Shown here piece after piece: positions 7,568-18,093 of a stretch of 29,105 bases of DNA; positions within the stretch are counted from its first letter, which is position 1; each line of letters opens with the position of its first letter. Source of the DNA: an uncultured Lachnospiraceae bacterium (GTDB lineage: Bacteria; Bacillota; Clostridia; Lachnospirales; Lachnospiraceae); NCBI GenBank assembly GCA_910588405.1, contig CAJUPT010000045.1:1-29105 (forward strand). The letters run 5' to 3'. The notes below the pieces were generated by a model, which worked only from the letters and a program-made list of their open reading frames with translations, did not search any database and was not told the origin of the DNA. Made by a program: the position numbers and the translations under genes.

Positions 7568-8407
7568 CTACACCCCATAATACCCCTGAATCGCCTGCGC
7601 CACATATGCGGAACATCCAGTTCCGAACTGGCTGTCGGTTACTTCCGCCAGCTTTCCGTTCTGCAGGTATTCCTTTGCCAGGTCAAGCAGGATATTTCTT
7701 GCGTTATCCAGCGCAAACATCTTTTTGTAATTCTCCGCAAGCATCTCAACGGCGGAATGCTCCAGTTCTTTATCACCGTTCTCTTTGGCGGCCATAAACC
7801 GGCGATAAATTTTCTCATTTTCCTCCTGCTCCTCTTTGATTTCCCCGGGATCCCCGGTCGCCTGCATCACCGCTTCCATCGCTTTTTCCTTGCTTCCATA
7901 CCATTTCAGTAAATCCGCAACGACCTGTTCATTGGCAAAGCCGGAGGATAAATGCTCTCTGAATTTTTCCATACTCCCGTATTCTTCCACCTGCATGTCA
8001 ATGCTCTCTTTTGACATGCAGCTTAAAGTATGGTCTATGATTTTTTGCACATCCTCATTGTTAAACGCTTCAAAACTCATCGTATTCACTCCCTTCGTCA
8101 CATCCGCGATCAGCTCAATAATGCCGTTCAGCCGGTTTCGTTTGTGTTCCAGCAACGTCTTCTGCGCGGATAAAGCCTGTTCTCTGTCATAATCGGGATT
8201 TTCCATCATTTCTTTGATATCGGCCAATGGAATTTCCAGTTCCCGAAAGAACATAATTTCCTGCAGCTTTTCCAGCGCTTTGTTGTCATAGAGCCGGTAC
8301 CCCGCTTCCGTTAATTCCGTCGGTTTCAGCAAACCGATCTCGTCATAATACCGCAGCGTCCTGATGCTTACTCCGGTGATCTCTGACACGTCCTTTACTG
8401 TTTTCAT
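7568..8407 (-). CDS. MerR-family regulator with TipAS-like domain
   Basis: 279 aa. The N-terminal winged helix (1-70) shows the MerR pattern VSIRTLRYYDEIGLLKP and GYRLYDNKALEKLQEI. A helical dimerisation arm follows (about 75-120). The C-terminal part (about 145-279) resembles the TipAS drug-binding domain, ending GTGCSAYVAQAIQGYYGV. TipA/Mta-type regulators bind diverse compounds and activate export genes. Its own promoter, 28 bp upstream of the start codon, has the 19-bp spacer that MerR proteins act on, so autoregulation is likely. The ABC exporter genes are upstream on the same strand, making them candidate targets, though their promoter lacks this signature. GGAGG lies 12 bases before the ATG. 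Confidence 0.85.
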   Translation of the reverse strand: MKTVKDVSEITGVSIRTLRYYDEIGLLKPTELTEAGYRLYDNKALEKLQEIMFFRELEIPLADIKEMMENPDYDREQALSAQKTLLEHKRNRLNGIIELIADVTKGVNTMSFEAFNNEDVQKIIDHTLSCMSKESIDMQVEEYGSMEKFREHLSSGFANEQVVADLLKWYGSKEKAMEAVMQATGDPGEIKEEQEENEKIYRRFMAAKENGDKELEHSAVEMLAENYKKMFALDNARNILLDLAKEYLQNGKLAEVTDSQFGTGCSAYVAQAIQGYYGV

Positions 8408-8434
8408 AATTTCCGCTTTCCTCCTTTCCCTTTG

Positions 8435-8465
8435 ATCGTAAACCGTTACGCTGCGGGAGAGTCAA
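8435..8465 (-). promoter_or_regulatory. MerR-type promoter with 19-bp spacer
   Basis: Minus-strand TTGACT, 19-bp spacer, TACGAT. The spacer contains the imperfect dyad CCGCAGCGTAACGG (CCG...CG...CGG). An overlong spacer with a dyad is the hallmark of MerR-activated promoters. Confidence 0.65.
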
Positions 8466-8548
8466 TACTTAAATGAAAAAATTTATTTCTACCGATCATT
8501 ATATACATATTTCTGCTTTGCGGGAATCAGATTTCATCCATAAATATG

Positions 8549-8579
8549 AAAAAAGGCAACCCGCCAAGGAAGCCCTTTT
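8549..8579 (-). terminator. Terminator region after the ABC exporter genes
   Basis: Minus-strand AAAAGGGC pairs imperfectly with GCCTTTTTT (one bulged base). A second, perfect palindrome ACCCCTG-T-CAGGGGT sits at 8598-8612, nearer the stop codon. Together they probably end the exporter transcript. Confidence 0.45.
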
Positions 8580-8637
8580 CATACCAATCATGCTTTTACC
8601 CCTGTCAGGGGTTTGAACTGCTCCATTTCACGCAAAA

Positions 8638-10527
8638 TCAAACTCCCCCCTGAATCATCTCCCTGTGATACTGCAGCGTATACAGATCATAATACCGCCC
8701 CTTACAATTCAGTAATTGCTGATGGGTACCCTGCTCCATGATCCGGCCATGAGAGAGCAGGATGATATTGTCGGCGTGCTGAATGGTGGAAAGCCTGTGG
8801 GCTACGATCAGCATCGTGCCGATATTTTTCATTTTCTCTAAGCTGTCCTGAATCAGCAGTTCCGTCTCCGTGTCGATATTCGCGGTAGCCTCGTCCAGAA
8901 TCATAACCGAAGGCTTGTGGATTATGGTGCGGGCAAAGGAAAGAAGCTGGCGCTGTCCGGCGGAAAAATTATTACCCCTTTCCCGCACGACCTCATCCAT
9001 GCCCTTTCCCAGCTTGCGGATAAACGAATCGGCATTCACATAACGGCAGGCCTCCCAGACCTCCTCGTCGCTCACATCCTCCTTACGCAGCAGAATGTTT
9101 CCGCGGATATCCCCTGAGAACAGAAACACGTCCTGAAGCATCTGCCCGAAATGCCGCCGCAAAGACGCGATCTTGATCTTCCTGATATCGATACCGTCGA
9201 TCAGTATCTGCCCCTTCTGAATATCATAATTGCGGCAGATCAGCCCAAGGATCGTGGTCTTGCCGGAACCGGTGGAGCCCACAAAAGCCACCGTCTGCTT
9301 CGGCTCCACATGAAAGGACACGCCCTTTAACACCCATTCGCCGGGCTTGTAGCAGAACCATACGTCCCTGAATTCAATCTCCCCCCGAAGCTCCGGAAGC
9401 TCCATGGCATCGGGACTGTCAACCACCTCCGGCTTCATATCCAGAATGGTGAAGATTTTCTCCGCGGCGGCAAAGGAGCGCTGCAGCGTATCGAACTGCT
9501 CCGCCAGTGTCTGGATCGGATTGAAAAAACGGGAAATATACATATAAAAGGACACCATAATGCTGCTGTCGATCACCTGCCCGAAATAGTGGATATCCCT
9601 GATATACCCTTTGGCTCCGAAATAAAACAGAAACAGGTTTGAAGAGACATAGAGCATATAGACCATGGGGCGGAAAATGCCGAATACATACATCCGGTTG
9701 AATTTGGCTTTCTGCAGGCTTCTGCTGCGGATCAGGAAATCCCCGAATTTCTGCTCCTCTCTGTTAAATATCTGCGTGATCTTCATGCCGGACAGGTTTT
9801 CGGACAGATAGGTGTTGATTTCCGTGGTGGCGTCGTTCACCTGACGGTGTACCCGGCGGGAAAACTTTCTGAAAACCACGGTAAACAGCACCACAAAAGG
9901 CACAAAACAAAGCACCATCAGCGTCAGCGCATAGTTCATCATCAGCATGGCCCCCAGCACGCCTACAACCACCATGGCATTCTTAACCAGTGTCACCAAT
10001 ACGTTGGTAAACATATAAGAGATGGAATTGGGATCGTTGGTCACTCTCGTCACCAGCTTGCCCACAGGGATATTGTTCAGCTGTTCATGGCTTAAGCTTT
10101 CAATATGGGTAAACACATCCAGACGGATCTGAGACAGGATTTTCTGGCCTGTTTTTTGCAGGATCATTGCCTGTAAGTAGGTGCAGACCAAAGACACCGC
10201 CAGAATTCCCGCATACAGACCCACCATGGCATACAGCCGGCTCAGTTCAAAATCATTCTTGATCAGTCCCTGAATCCGTCCGACTAACAGTGGGGAAACC
10301 AGGTCATACAGAATCGCAAGCAGCATGATAAAAAACACCAGCACAAAACTTTTCCAATAGGGTTTTGCGTACCGCAAAAGACGCCGGATAATCTCCCCGT
10401 CCGGCATCTTCCGTTCCTGTCCGGACGCATCCTTTTCCCTCCGAAGCGCCGCATAGGCCAGCAGAAAGACGATCGTAAAAGCGCCGATAACAGCGCCAAC
10501 AATTAAAATAGGCAAATATTCACTCAT
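8638..10527 (-). CDS. Heterodimeric ABC exporter subunit, catalytically competent half
   Basis: A 629-aa ABC half-transporter: an exporter-type membrane domain (about 20-360) followed by a nucleotide-binding domain. Walker A GSTGSGKT is at about 417-424, the Q-loop Gln at 465, a non-canonical signature FSAGQ at 521-525, Walker B VMILDE at 541-546 with the catalytic Glu, and the switch His at 577. The start is the ATG at 10527, which overlaps the preceding gene as ATGAGTGA. A longer ORF to 10686 lies inside the neighbour and is not needed. The deviant signature matches the degenerate Asp in the partner's Walker B, as in TM287/288-, LmrCD- or BmrCD-like pairs. The substrate is probably a drug or lipid; unknown. 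Confidence 0.9.
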   Translation of the reverse strand: MSEYLPILIVGAVIGAFTIVFLLAYAALRREKDASGQERKMPDGEIIRRLLRYAKPYWKSFVLVFFIMLLAILYDLVSPLLVGRIQGLIKNDFELSRLYAMVGLYAGILAVSLVCTYLQAMILQKTGQKILSQIRLDVFTHIESLSHEQLNNIPVGKLVTRVTNDPNSISYMFTNVLVTLVKNAMVVVGVLGAMLMMNYALTLMVLCFVPFVVLFTVVFRKFSRRVHRQVNDATTEINTYLSENLSGMKITQIFNREEQKFGDFLIRSRSLQKAKFNRMYVFGIFRPMVYMLYVSSNLFLFYFGAKGYIRDIHYFGQVIDSSIMVSFYMYISRFFNPIQTLAEQFDTLQRSFAAAEKIFTILDMKPEVVDSPDAMELPELRGEIEFRDVWFCYKPGEWVLKGVSFHVEPKQTVAFVGSTGSGKTTILGLICRNYDIQKGQILIDGIDIRKIKIASLRRHFGQMLQDVFLFSGDIRGNILLRKEDVSDEEVWEACRYVNADSFIRKLGKGMDEVVRERGNNFSAGQRQLLSFARTIIHKPSVMILDEATANIDTETELLIQDSLEKMKNIGTMLIVAHRLSTIQHADNIILLSHGRIMEQGTHQQLLNCKGRYYDLYTLQYHREMIQGGV

Positions 10528-12298
10528 CCGTCTCATCTCCCTCCTCCAGCTTCTGCAGATCCACCATCTTCCGGTATTCAGGACAAGAGGCATACAGTTC
10601 CTCATGGGAACCTGCCGCTGCCAGCGCTCCGTCTTCCAGAAAGAGAATCTTGTCCATCCGCTCAATCGTGGAAACCCGGTGGGCAATCAGGAGGGTCGTC
10701 TTGCCCTGTCTGGCCAGGCGCAGATTTTCCAGGATCACGGCCTCGGTTTTTGTGTCTACGGCGGATACGGAATCGTCCAGGATCAGTATGGGGGCATCCT
10801 TCATCAGCGACCGGGCAATGGAAATTCTCTGTTTCTGACCTCCGGAGACCGTAACGCCCCGCTCGCCTAAAACAGTGGCGTAGCCCTCCTGAAATTCCCG
10901 GATATTATTATGTACGTCCGCAAGCTCTGCCGCCCGGGCGACAGCCTCGCTGTCACATTCTTCCACACCGAAAGCAATATTGTTTTCAATCGTATCCGAG
11001 AACAGAAAATTATCCTGGGGCACATAGGCGCAGCAGGCTCTCAGATCCTGGATTTTCACATCATTTACGTCCATGCCGTCCACAAACAGCGTGCCGTCCG
11101 GCACATTATAGGTGCGCAGGAGCAGGTCTACCAGCGTTGTCTTGCCGGAGCCCGTTTTCCCTACCAGCCCTATGTTCTCTCCTGCCTGAATGGCGACGGA
11201 AATATCTTTCAGCACCTCTGTTTCGCTGCCCGGGTAACGGAATGACAGGTGACGGAACTCAATATCGCCCCTGACATTTTTCAGCTCCTTCGCGCCCTCT
11301 CTGTCCGCCACGGTGACTTCCGCGTCCAAAAGCTCTTCCAGACGGTTCAGGGATGCCTTGCCCCGGGATGTCATATCGATCAGCTCGGAAACTGCCATGA
11401 TCGGCCAGACGACCGCATTGAAATAACCGATAAACTCCACCAGCTGCCCCGCATTGAACCTGTCTTTGTACACCAGATATCCGCCGTAGCCTAAGATGAT
11501 GCAGACCACACTCTCCACGAACAGCATCACCAGAATCCGCAGCAGCACGGAGTATCTCGTATGGTCGATATTGGCCTTCTCATTCTCCTCATTCAGCTTT
11601 CGGAAGGCCATCAGCTCCACGGCCTCCTTGACAAAGGCTTTAATCACCGCGATACCGGAAAAGCTTTCCTGGGAAAAATCCGACAGCCTGGAAAACGCCT
11701 CCTGCCTGATATCCCATTTGATCATCATCTGCCTGCCGATCACCGTGGCCGCCGCCAGCAAAAGCGCCATGGGAATCATGGACAGAAGGGTCAGCATCCG
11801 ATCCATCCGCCACATATTTCCCACCGCCAGCGTCCCCATTAGCAGGGTGTCGAAAAACATCATCACGCCCCACCCGAAGCATTCCTGTACGGTATCCAGA
11901 TCATTGGTAAACAGGCTCATCAGATTTCCTACCTTATTCACCTGATAATATTCCTGGCTCAGCTCCTTGATATGGCCAAACATGCGGTCGCGCAGGTCGG
12001 TCTCCAGGCGCACCGCGGCGCCGAAGAAACAGACCCTCCACAAAAAACGGCCGAATACGATGGCCAGAATGATTCCCACCATAGGCATACAGATTCTGTC
12101 CAGTAGAAAATCCATGTCAAATGCCAGCCTCACTCCGTCCACGGCGACGCTGCCGCTGTTCATGCCGTTGATCACCATACGGTACAGCTTGGGAATTTCC
12201 AGCTGCATATAATCCACTGTGACCAGTGAAATCAGTCCCAAAATCAGCCACGCCGCATATTTGAAATAGTATCGGTTGATATGCCTGCCAAATATCAT
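10520..12298 (-). CDS. Heterodimeric ABC exporter subunit, degenerate half
   Basis: A 592-aa ABC half-transporter with six predicted membrane helices (about 12-310) and an ATPase domain. Walker A GKTGSGKT is at 380-387, the Q-loop Gln at 428, canonical VSGGQ at 484-488, Walker B ILILDD at 504-509 with Asp509 in place of the catalytic Glu, and the His switch at 540. The Glu-to-Asp change marks the degenerate site of heterodimeric multidrug-type exporters. Its partner follows with an 8-bp overlap. AGAGG lies nine bases before the ATG. A sigma-A promoter with an inverted repeat in its spacer lies just upstream, so the pair is probably repressed by a MarR-like protein. None is encoded next to it. 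Confidence 0.9.
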   Translation of the reverse strand: MIFGRHINRYYFKYAAWLILGLISLVTVDYMQLEIPKLYRMVINGMNSGSVAVDGVRLAFDMDFLLDRICMPMVGIILAIVFGRFLWRVCFFGAAVRLETDLRDRMFGHIKELSQEYYQVNKVGNLMSLFTNDLDTVQECFGWGVMMFFDTLLMGTLAVGNMWRMDRMLTLLSMIPMALLLAAATVIGRQMMIKWDIRQEAFSRLSDFSQESFSGIAVIKAFVKEAVELMAFRKLNEENEKANIDHTRYSVLLRILVMLFVESVVCIILGYGGYLVYKDRFNAGQLVEFIGYFNAVVWPIMAVSELIDMTSRGKASLNRLEELLDAEVTVADREGAKELKNVRGDIEFRHLSFRYPGSETEVLKDISVAIQAGENIGLVGKTGSGKTTLVDLLLRTYNVPDGTLFVDGMDVNDVKIQDLRACCAYVPQDNFLFSDTIENNIAFGVEECDSEAVARAAELADVHNNIREFQEGYATVLGERGVTVSGGQKQRISIARSLMKDAPILILDDSVSAVDTKTEAVILENLRLARQGKTTLLIAHRVSTIERMDKILFLEDGALAAAGSHEELYASCPEYRKMVDLQKLEEGDETDE

Positions 12299-12313
12299 AA
12301 CATTAATCCTCTA

Positions 12314-12342
12314 TATATAGTTCCGCAACTACAACTACTCAA
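12314..12342 (-). promoter_or_regulatory. Promoter of the ABC exporter with MarR-like operator
   Basis: Minus-strand TTGAGT, 17-bp spacer, TATATA. The inverted repeat TAGTT-CCGC-AACTA (12318-12331) sits in the spacer and touches the -10. Its shape is like MarR-family sites. The sequence TAGTTCCGC recurs at 14288 and 14391. Confidence 0.6.
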
Positions 12343-12351
12343 TGATAACGC

Positions 12352-12383
12352 AAAAGGACAGACATATCTTGTCTGCCTTTTTT
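12352..12383 (-). terminator. Terminator after the DUF4275-like gene
   Basis: The CAGACA/TGTCTG stem extends through AAAAGG/CCTTTT around single mismatches. T-runs occur in both directions. It lies between the DUF4275-like gene and the exporter promoter. Confidence 0.65.
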
Positions 12384-12481
12384 ATACCCGTGAATATAAC
12401 TATATTGCAATCAACTATGGCTTGTCAATCCCTTTAGCCACGAAAAAACGCATAAATTTTTCTTTGTGAAGCTTTATTCCG

Positions 12482-12859
12482 CTACCATTTCTGAAACCGG
12501 ACAAAATACGGCCCAAACCAGGGGTAGCGGGTATGTACATATGTCCACGAAAATGACCGGTCAGTAATATAAATATCCCCCATACACTCAAAAACAGATG
12601 CGTCCGTACAGGGAAAAACCTCAGCTGCCAGGTCATGGGGATCGGCGCCGGGGCGGAAATAAACCGCATCCTTTTTTTCAACGCGGTTAAAAGCCTGTCG
12701 GGCGGCCTCACCTTTCAGACAGGGAATCCCGCCCTCCTGCAGACTGCGCCACGGCTCCATTTTCCGTTTCATCCCTGTCTGCTCCGGAACCCAGTCCGGC
12801 GCAAAGCGCTGAATCCATCTGTCCATAGCGGCCTGTATCGTCAACAGCGGCTCCATCAT
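12482..12859 (-). CDS. DUF4275-like protein
   Basis: 125 aa, starting at the ATG at 12859 with AGGAGG six bases upstream; the reading frame also opens at an upstream GTG that overlaps this ribosome site. The C-terminal part, DIYITDRSFSWTYVHTRYPW then GPYFVRF, matches what I recall of the DUF4275 family (a Trp-Thr-Tyr motif near the end). The first half is basic and Trp-rich. The function of the family is unknown. There is no signal peptide or membrane helix. The gene stands alone: a candidate promoter with a nine-G run lies about 110 bp upstream and a terminator about 100 bp downstream. The family call is from memory of motifs and is moderate. Confidence 0.6.
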   Translation of the reverse strand: MMEPLLTIQAAMDRWIQRFAPDWVPEQTGMKRKMEPWRSLQEGGIPCLKGEAARQAFNRVEKKDAVYFRPGADPHDLAAEVFPCTDASVFECMGDIYITDRSFSWTYVHTRYPWFGPYFVRFQKW

Positions 12860-12966
12860 CCGCCCCCTCCTCACATCAACAGAGCAGCGGAAACCAGGTC
12901 TTTTAAAATATGTAAACGCATTGTGATATTCGCACGATCTTCCGCCCTCTGATATTATCTAATAAC

Positions 12967-12992
12967 ATTTTACCCCCCCCCTAGGAAATCAA
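12967..12992 (-). promoter_or_regulatory. Candidate promoter with a nine-G run in its spacer
   Basis: Minus-strand TTGATT and TAAAAT are 14 bp apart, and nine of those bases are a G homopolymer (12973-12981). At 17 bp the promoter would be standard; at 14 it should be weak. Assignment to the DUF4275-like gene is inferred. Confidence 0.35.
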
Positions 12993-13076
12993 GCACTTTT
13001 TGCCATATTATGAAATTTTCGGTAAAATATACACTTTTTCGACAATTTTTTATGGATTTTCATCATAATTGACCGC

Positions 13077-13111
13077 AAAAAAATGGAGCCGCTGTCTACA
13101 TAATCGGCCCC
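13077..13111 (-). terminator. Terminator after the N-acetyltransferase gene
   Basis: Minus-strand GGGGCCG pairs with CGGCTCC (one G-U) and is followed by seven T residues, 30 bp past the gene. Confidence 0.65.
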
Positions 13112-13141
13112 ATGATCAAAACTGTATTTTTCGGTAACACG

Positions 13142-13954
13142 CTACAGAACAATCCCAAAGTTCTCTTCCAGCACCCTCCACAGCTCGGCGTCATCCTTCA
13201 GCTGCCGGTGAATTTTGCGGTTGCCCGTAACACGGGAAAAAATCTTATCGGCATTGATCGACATCGTACCGTCCTCCGTCATTCTGCCCACCATCAGCAT
13301 CTTTCGAAATACCGCGTTCGGACCGCTTGTAATGGCATTAAATATTTCATAATCCTGTTCTTCCGCCTCCGCAATACAGATACGCAGTTCTCGCATGGCT
13401 TGTCCTCGGGTAATCCTGCCATCTTCATTCACCAAATCCTGGGGCAGGTGAAACAGATCAAACCAATACTCTCCGTAGGGCTCAAACCAAAGCACATCAG
13501 TTCCGGTTTTCTGACGGACATCCGGCACAAGCTCCAACGCTCCCCGGCTTATGGCGCTTCCAAAGCCCACGTCGCAGAAAAAGCGGCTGCCTTCCAGACG
13601 AACGATATTCCCTCTGTGGGTGATTCCCCTCGACGCTTCTTCCCCTCTCTGCACCCGACAGACACAAGGGTAAGTGTCATATCCCAGACTTTTCAAAAGG
13701 AATTGAAATAATTTATTCAGCTCAAAGCAATAGCCTCCCCTTTTATTCAGCACTACTTTCTCAAACAGCACGTCCAAGTTCTGGGAAATCTCTGCCCGCC
13801 CCGTGTACAGGTCCAATGCCTCAAAAGGAATATGTATCAGATGACTCTCCACCAGCCGGTCCAGATAAGCCCGATCCGGCTTTTCCGGCCGTTCCATGCC
13901 GATGCGCTCCAAATATAAATCTACATTCCATTTTCCACCACTGCTATTTTCCAA
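13142..13954 (-). CDS. nat: Arylamine N-acetyltransferase
   Basis: 270 aa counted from a TTG at 13954, which has GGAGG eight bases upstream. The frame is open to 14077, but a promoter whose -10 (TATAAT, 14055-14060) lies inside that extension makes the longer form unlikely. NAT enzymes move acetyl from acetyl-CoA to aromatic amines and hydrazines. The catalytic triad is visible: Cys76 in RGGYCFE, His113 in THRGNIV, Asp128 in FCDVGFG. Length and motif spacing fit the family (in Salmonella NAT the triad is Cys69, His107, Asp122). The gene is monocistronic with a terminator. Its physiological substrate is unknown; detoxification is the usual suggestion. Confidence 0.9.
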   Translation of the reverse strand: MENSSGGKWNVDLYLERIGMERPEKPDRAYLDRLVESHLIHIPFEALDLYTGRAEISQNLDVLFEKVVLNKRGGYCFELNKLFQFLLKSLGYDTYPCVCRVQRGEEASRGITHRGNIVRLEGSRFFCDVGFGSAISRGALELVPDVRQKTGTDVLWFEPYGEYWFDLFHLPQDLVNEDGRITRGQAMRELRICIAEAEEQDYEIFNAITSGPNAVFRKMLMVGRMTEDGTMSINADKIFSRVTGNRKIHRQLKDDAELWRVLEENFGIVL

Positions 13955-14054
13955 TGTCCGTACCTCCAAATCGATTCTGTCTGCCAGGAAATATTTCTCG
14001 TTTGAAAAACACTTCATTATGTGACCGGCAATTCGTTTTTTCTCCAATGAAACC

Positions 14055-14083
14055 ATTATATCGGATTTTTTCGTCAAAGTCTA
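14055..14083 (-). promoter_or_regulatory. Promoter of the N-acetyltransferase gene
   Basis: Minus-strand TAGACT, 17-bp spacer, TATAAT. The predicted start near 14048 lies about 95 bp before the TTG start codon and supports that choice of start. Confidence 0.55.
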
Positions 14084-14120
14084 TACACAATCGGTAGGAT
14101 ATTCTAATGGTGAAATACTA

Positions 14121-14267
14121 TTATCGGTTAAAAGTTACTACCGTCCAGTTTTGATTTTGCCGCATAATAAAACAGGGGCTTCTCAGCTTTCTGCCAAAAT
14201 ACCAACCAGCGGCTTTCTGGATCAAAGAATACTGTAAAAAATAAGCTAATGGGTGATCGATCTTCAT
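14121..14267 (-). CDS. Small ORF (48 aa), unknown
   Basis: The ATG at 14267 has a GGAGG nine bases upstream. The product begins MKIDHPLAYFLQYSLIQKAA and ends NWTVVTFNR; it is basic and aromatic with no clear helix or domain. I do not recognise it. The leader sequence GCGGAACTATAAATAGGAGG closely resembles the leader of the ABC exporter gene (GCGGAACTATATATAGAGG). It lies beside the hairpin-repeat element at 14288-14411 and may belong to it. Coding is uncertain. Confidence 0.35.
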   Translation of the reverse strand: MKIDHPLAYFLQYSLIQKAAGWYFGRKLRSPCFIMRQNQNWTVVTFNR

Positions 14268-14287
14268 AAACACTGTCCTCCTATTTA

Positions 14288-14411
14288 TAGTTCCGCTACA
14301 GTCCTGCCGAGCCCCCTGGCTCTGGAAGAATTTACAGTCACATTCTGTGTCTGTAAATCCTTCCGGGGCTCGTACGGACTTCCGCTGTTTTAGTTCCGCT
14401 GCAGTCCTACC
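14288..14411. repeat. Direct-repeat-flanked long hairpin element
   Basis: Two 21-bp direct repeats (14288-14308 and 14391-14411, two mismatches, core TAGTTCCGCT) flank an inverted repeat. GAGCCCC (14309-14315) and GGAAGAATTTACAG (14324-14337) pair with 14351-14371 (CTGTAAATCCTTCC then GGGGCTC). An 8-base extra segment on the left arm forms its own mini-hairpin (GAGCC-CCCT-GGCTC). There is no T-run, so it is not a simple terminator. It could be a small non-autonomous mobile element or a structured RNA. Confidence 0.6.
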
Positions 14412-14657
14412 CCATATTTACTACCTTATGTTTATTTAATTCCGATTATGACAGTCTGTCCCATTTTCTTTCGGCAGCCTTCGAGCCGCCCTTCCGGCGG
14501 CTTTCTTTCGGCTTCCCGCCCCGTCCGCCTCCATTGCCCGGTACAGGCATACTCTGCTGTCCCGTCGCATAGGCTTATACTCAAGAGCATACTTATCCCC
14601 ACAGGGGACAGGTGTTCGCCAAATGACTTGCTGTTTTTCCCGAGACAGCATAAATCT
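14412..14657. other. Non-coding or decayed stretch with hairpins
   Basis: No convincing gene. A strong stem-loop AGCCGCC-CTTCC-GGCGGCT stands out near 14491-14509. Two overlapping minus-strand ORFs of 71-77 codons lack ribosome sites and have an arginine/lysine-rich composition typical of non-coding frames. I looked for yybP-ykoY and NiCo riboswitch signatures in front of the ATPase and did not see them. Confidence 0.4.
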
Positions 14658-14679
14658 GTTAGCAAATCATTTCGCTAAC
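14658..14679 (+). promoter_or_regulatory. Inverted repeat in the ATPase promoter region
   Basis: GTTAGC-N10-GCTAAC, about 60 bp before the ATPase start. It overlaps a possible TTAGCA -35; a TATATC -10-like hexamer follows 18 bp later. It resembles the repeat in the ZIP transporter promoter. It is a candidate metal-regulator operator; inferred. Confidence 0.45.
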
Positions 14680-14739
14680 GGGTATATCTATAAAACGCAG
14701 CCAAGGTTGACTTTATTTTATTCACCCCAGGGAGGCTCT

Positions 14740-17481
<2,742 letters not shown>

Positions 17482-18093
17482 CAGCAGCCCGCTGATCCAG
17501 GAAAGGTTCAGATTGATTTTCCTGGCGGTCAGTCCCCCCAGACGGCTTCCCGCCGCCACGGCCGTTATATTTGCCGCCATGGAAAACAGAACGGCCGTCC
17601 ACAGATGGCCGGACACCAGCCCTGCGCCGATTCCGGCCAGGCCGCTGTCCAGAGAAAGCGCAGTCCCCAAAGACAGCGCCTCCGCCGGCGTCAGGACGCT
17701 GTCATCGGGATTGGCCTTTTCCACGTCAGCGTAAACCGACAGAATCAGATGAAGATTAAAAACAGATACCTTTAGCCGTTTATCCATCTTTTTGTGAATC
17801 GTTCCCATCCTTCTGATCAGGCTTTTTACGGAGCTGTCAAACAGTTTAATGACAGCCAGGAGAAACAGAAGAAAAAAACTGGCATGCCTGACAGCCCCCT
17901 CCGGCATCCAGTCCTCCACACGATCTCCCAGCCCTAACGACAGAAATAAAATACCGCTGGAAATCCCCGCGATCACCAGCACAGACGAAACCGGAATCTT
18001 CACCCGGTCTGCCCCATATACAAAACTGGCCGCAAAGGCATCTACGGACAATGCGACCACCAGAATCAGCAATTCCAGTATCCAGTAAGGCAT

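Noticed and set aside
10528..10686. 53-codon N-terminal extension of the second ABC exporter gene
   Set aside because: Lies inside the upstream ABC gene in another frame; the ATGAGTGA overlap start at 10527 fits better.
13955..14077. Longer form of the N-acetyltransferase
   Set aside because: It contains a TATAAT -10, and the TTG at 13954 has GGAGG at good spacing and gives the family length.
14432..14665. Two overlapping minus-strand ORFs (71 and 77 codons)
   Set aside because: No ribosome sites; Arg/Lys-rich translation of GC hairpin sequence; no recognised domain.
14623..14739. 39-codon N-terminal extension of the P-type ATPase
   Set aside because: No homology to the cation-ATPase N-terminal domain and a weak start; GGAGG before 14740 supports the shorter form.
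14412..14739. yybP-ykoY (Mn2+) or NiCo riboswitch before the ATPase
   Set aside because: Searched by eye because such pumps often have one; consensus segments were not found on either strand. A covariance-model search would settle it.
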